DNA of 34,267 nucleotides from an uncultured Halieaceae bacterium (GTDB lineage: Bacteria; Pseudomonadota; Gammaproteobacteria; Pseudomonadales; Halieaceae). The DNA is taken from NCBI GenBank assembly GCA_913052635.1, contig CAJXDE010000011.1, positions 1 through 34,267 on the forward strand. Reading direction: 5' to 3'. Position numbers and translations under genes: made by a program. Shown piece by piece: positions 33,013 to 34,267 of the stretch (positions within the stretch are counted from its first letter, which is position 1; each line of letters opens with the position of its first letter). A model generated the notes under the pieces. It made no database searches. It saw only the letters and a program-made list of their open reading frames with translations, and was not told where the DNA came from.

Positions 33013-34267
33013 GAAGCGAGCTCCTTTTCCTTCGGTACCAGCGGTGTGACGTTGTTAATGCCCATCGCGCCGCGGATGACGTTGGCGATCTTTCGGGCAG
33101 TCACGGGCAGGCCGTCGTACTCCACTACGGAAATCAGTTTGGCGTTGGCTTCTACGTTAGTTTCGTTGAGCAGCAGGCGGCGCATCTGTCCGTCGCGGTT
33201 CTGCTCAATGACGAAGATGCGGTCGTGCTCCTCGATAAAGTCCTCCACCTCTTGGGTGAAGGGGAAGGAGCGGAGTCGCAACGTGTCGAGATGTATGCCT
33301 TCTTTCTCCAGTGTCTCGAGCGCCTCATAGGCGGGCGAGGCGGTTGTGCCGAAGAACAGCAGTGCGTCTTTGGTGAGCTCTGCTGCAGGCTTGATCTTCG
33401 CCTCGGGGACCAATGACTTGGCGGTTTCGAACTTCTTAAGCAGCCGGTCCATGTTGCGGACATAGACATCACCGTCTTCAGTATAAGCGGCGTACTCGTC
33501 TCGGGAGCTGCCCCGGGTAAAGTAGGCGCCCTTTGTGGGGTGCGCGCCCGGGTAGGTGCGATAGGGGATGCCGTCACCGTCGACGTCGAGATATCGCCCG
33601 AAGCGCTCGGTCATAGCCTCGAGATCCTCACCACTCAGCACTTTACCGCGGTCATAGCGGTAGCTGTCGTCGAACTCTAGCGGCGGTGACATCCACTCAT
33701 TCATCCCAAGATCAAGGTCACTCATGATGATGATCGGCGTTTGCAGCCGTTCGGCGAGATCAAACGCTTCCACGGTCATGCTGAAGCACTCCGCCGGCGT
33801 GGCCGGGAAGAACAGTACGTGTTTGGTGTCACCGTGGCTGGCATAGGCCGCCGCAAGAATGTCGGATTGCTGGGTGCGAGTGGGCATACCGGTAGAGGGA
33901 CCGGCACGTTGTACGTCCACCAGTACCGCGGGTACCTCGGCAAAGTAGGCAAGGCCTAGGAACTCGCTCATCAGTGACACGCCAGGGCCACTGGTGGCCG
34001 TGAACGCGCGTGCGCCGTTCCAGTTGGCGCCAATGACCATGCCCATTGCAGAGAGCTCGTCTTCCGCCTGGACGATGGCGTAGTTCTTTTTGCCCGTGCC
34101 CGGATCGATGCGCAGGCGGCGGCAGTATTTTTCAAAGGCATCAACGACTGAGGTCGAGGGCGTAATGGGGTACCAGGCAGCGACGGTGGCGCCCGCATAG
34201 ACCGCGCCCAGAGCGGTTGCGGTGTTGCCATCCATCAGGATCTGATCGAACTCCTGAATATGCTTGG
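33009..34267 (-). CDS. korA: 2-oxoacid:ferredoxin oxidoreductase subunit alpha (5' partial)
   Basis: Alpha subunit, visible for 418 codons. The frame stays open to the right edge, upstream of the first ATG at 34235 (reading KHIQEFDQILMDGNTATALG), so the gene starts outside the window. Aerobic KorA proteins are ~600 aa, with a gamma-like domain before this region, so roughly the first third is missing. Seen are the pyrimidine-binding YPITPSTSVVDAFE, ATSGPGVSLMSEFLG, and the CoA/TPP-region GPSTGMPTRTQQSD. The C-terminal transketolase-like domain has FFGTTASPAYEAL and IFVIEQNRDGQMRRLL. It overlaps korB by ATGA. Family secure; substrate inferred. Confidence 0.92.
   Translation of the reverse strand, partial: KHIQEFDQILMDGNTATALGAVYAGATVAAWYPITPSTSVVDAFEKYCRRLRIDPGTGKKNYAIVQAEDELSAMGMVIGANWNGARAFTATSGPGVSLMSEFLGLAYFAEVPAVLVDVQRAGPSTGMPTRTQQSDILAAAYASHGDTKHVLFFPATPAECFSMTVEAFDLAERLQTPIIIMSDLDLGMNEWMSPPLEFDDSYRYDRGKVLSGEDLEAMTERFGRYLDVDGDGIPYRTYPGAHPTKGAYFTRGSSRDEYAAYTEDGDVYVRNMDRLLKKFETAKSLVPEAKIKPAAELTKDALLFFGTTASPAYEALETLEKEGIHLDTLRLRSFPFTQEVEDFIEEHDRIFVIEQNRDGQMRRLLLNETNVEANAKLISVVEYDGLPVTARKIANVIRGAMGINNVTPLVPKEKELAS

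Noticed and set aside
1-34267. CRISPR arrays, insertion sequences, prophage or defence genes
   Set aside because: No regularly spaced repeats, transposase, integrase or phage-like genes were seen; almost all space is filled by core genes.

Overview
This window reads as an ordinary, densely packed stretch of a gammaproteobacterial chromosome with fairly high GC (judged by eye, not counted). The gene order topA – DUF6586 – small protein – lexA … csiV – mfd – gap – nqrABCDEF – apbE – nqrM – lolCDE – DUF2062 – exbBD – (msbA) – lpxK – kdsB – murB matches, from memory, the backbone of Pseudomonas and its marine relatives. A Cellvibrionales/Halieaceae (OM60/NOR5-like) marine bacterium is a reasonable guess, but the sequence alone does not prove it. 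Na+-NQR, LPS/lipid A genes, lipoprotein export and CsiV all point to a Gram-negative with a sodium-based respiratory chain.

Layout. 1-3.5 kb (+): topA, cut at its 5' end by the window edge, then two small conserved proteins of unknown role. 3.6-4.3 kb (-): lexA, with two tandem SOS boxes covering its own promoter. 4.4-5.5 kb (+): an MscS-family channel. 5.5-10.3 kb (-): mfd followed by a csiV-type envelope gene, coupled by an ATGA overlap. 10.5-12.0 kb (+): a long form of glyceraldehyde-3-phosphate dehydrogenase. 12.2-19.4 kb (+): the complete Na+-NQR operon plus its two maturation factors, ApbE (flavin transferase) and NqrM (iron-centre assembly), preceded by a structured leader. 19.4-22.5 kb (+): lolCDE for lipoprotein release. 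22.5-23.0 kb (-): a DUF2062 membrane protein, convergent with lolE. 23.4-31.5 kb (+): exbB-exbD-msbA-lpxK-kdsB-murB-uvrC-pgsA, mostly overlapping or nearly so, then tRNA-Gly(GCC) with its own promoter. 31.96-34.27 kb (-): korB and a 5'-truncated korA (2-oxoacid:ferredoxin oxidoreductase), ending in a strong intrinsic terminator.

How they work together. The nqr block encodes an enzyme and its cofactor-loading proteins in one transcription unit. lolCDE, msbA, lpxK, kdsB, murB, csiV and exbBD all serve the envelope: lipoprotein export, lipid A/KDO supply, peptidoglycan precursor synthesis and energy transduction. lexA, mfd and uvrC belong to DNA damage response and nucleotide excision repair.

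I found no mobile element, CRISPR array, prophage or defence island, and no clear undescribed system. The most interesting non-coding signals are a two-hairpin leader with complementary loops in front of nqrA, the tandem LexA boxes, and the tRNA promoter overlapping the pgsA stop codon. The most interesting gene-level observations are genes missing from familiar neighbourhoods (no sulA beside lexA; no comEC, Trm112 or low-molecular-weight phosphatase in the lpxK-kdsB-murB region), the enlarged CsiV, and the uncharacterised small proteins beside topA.
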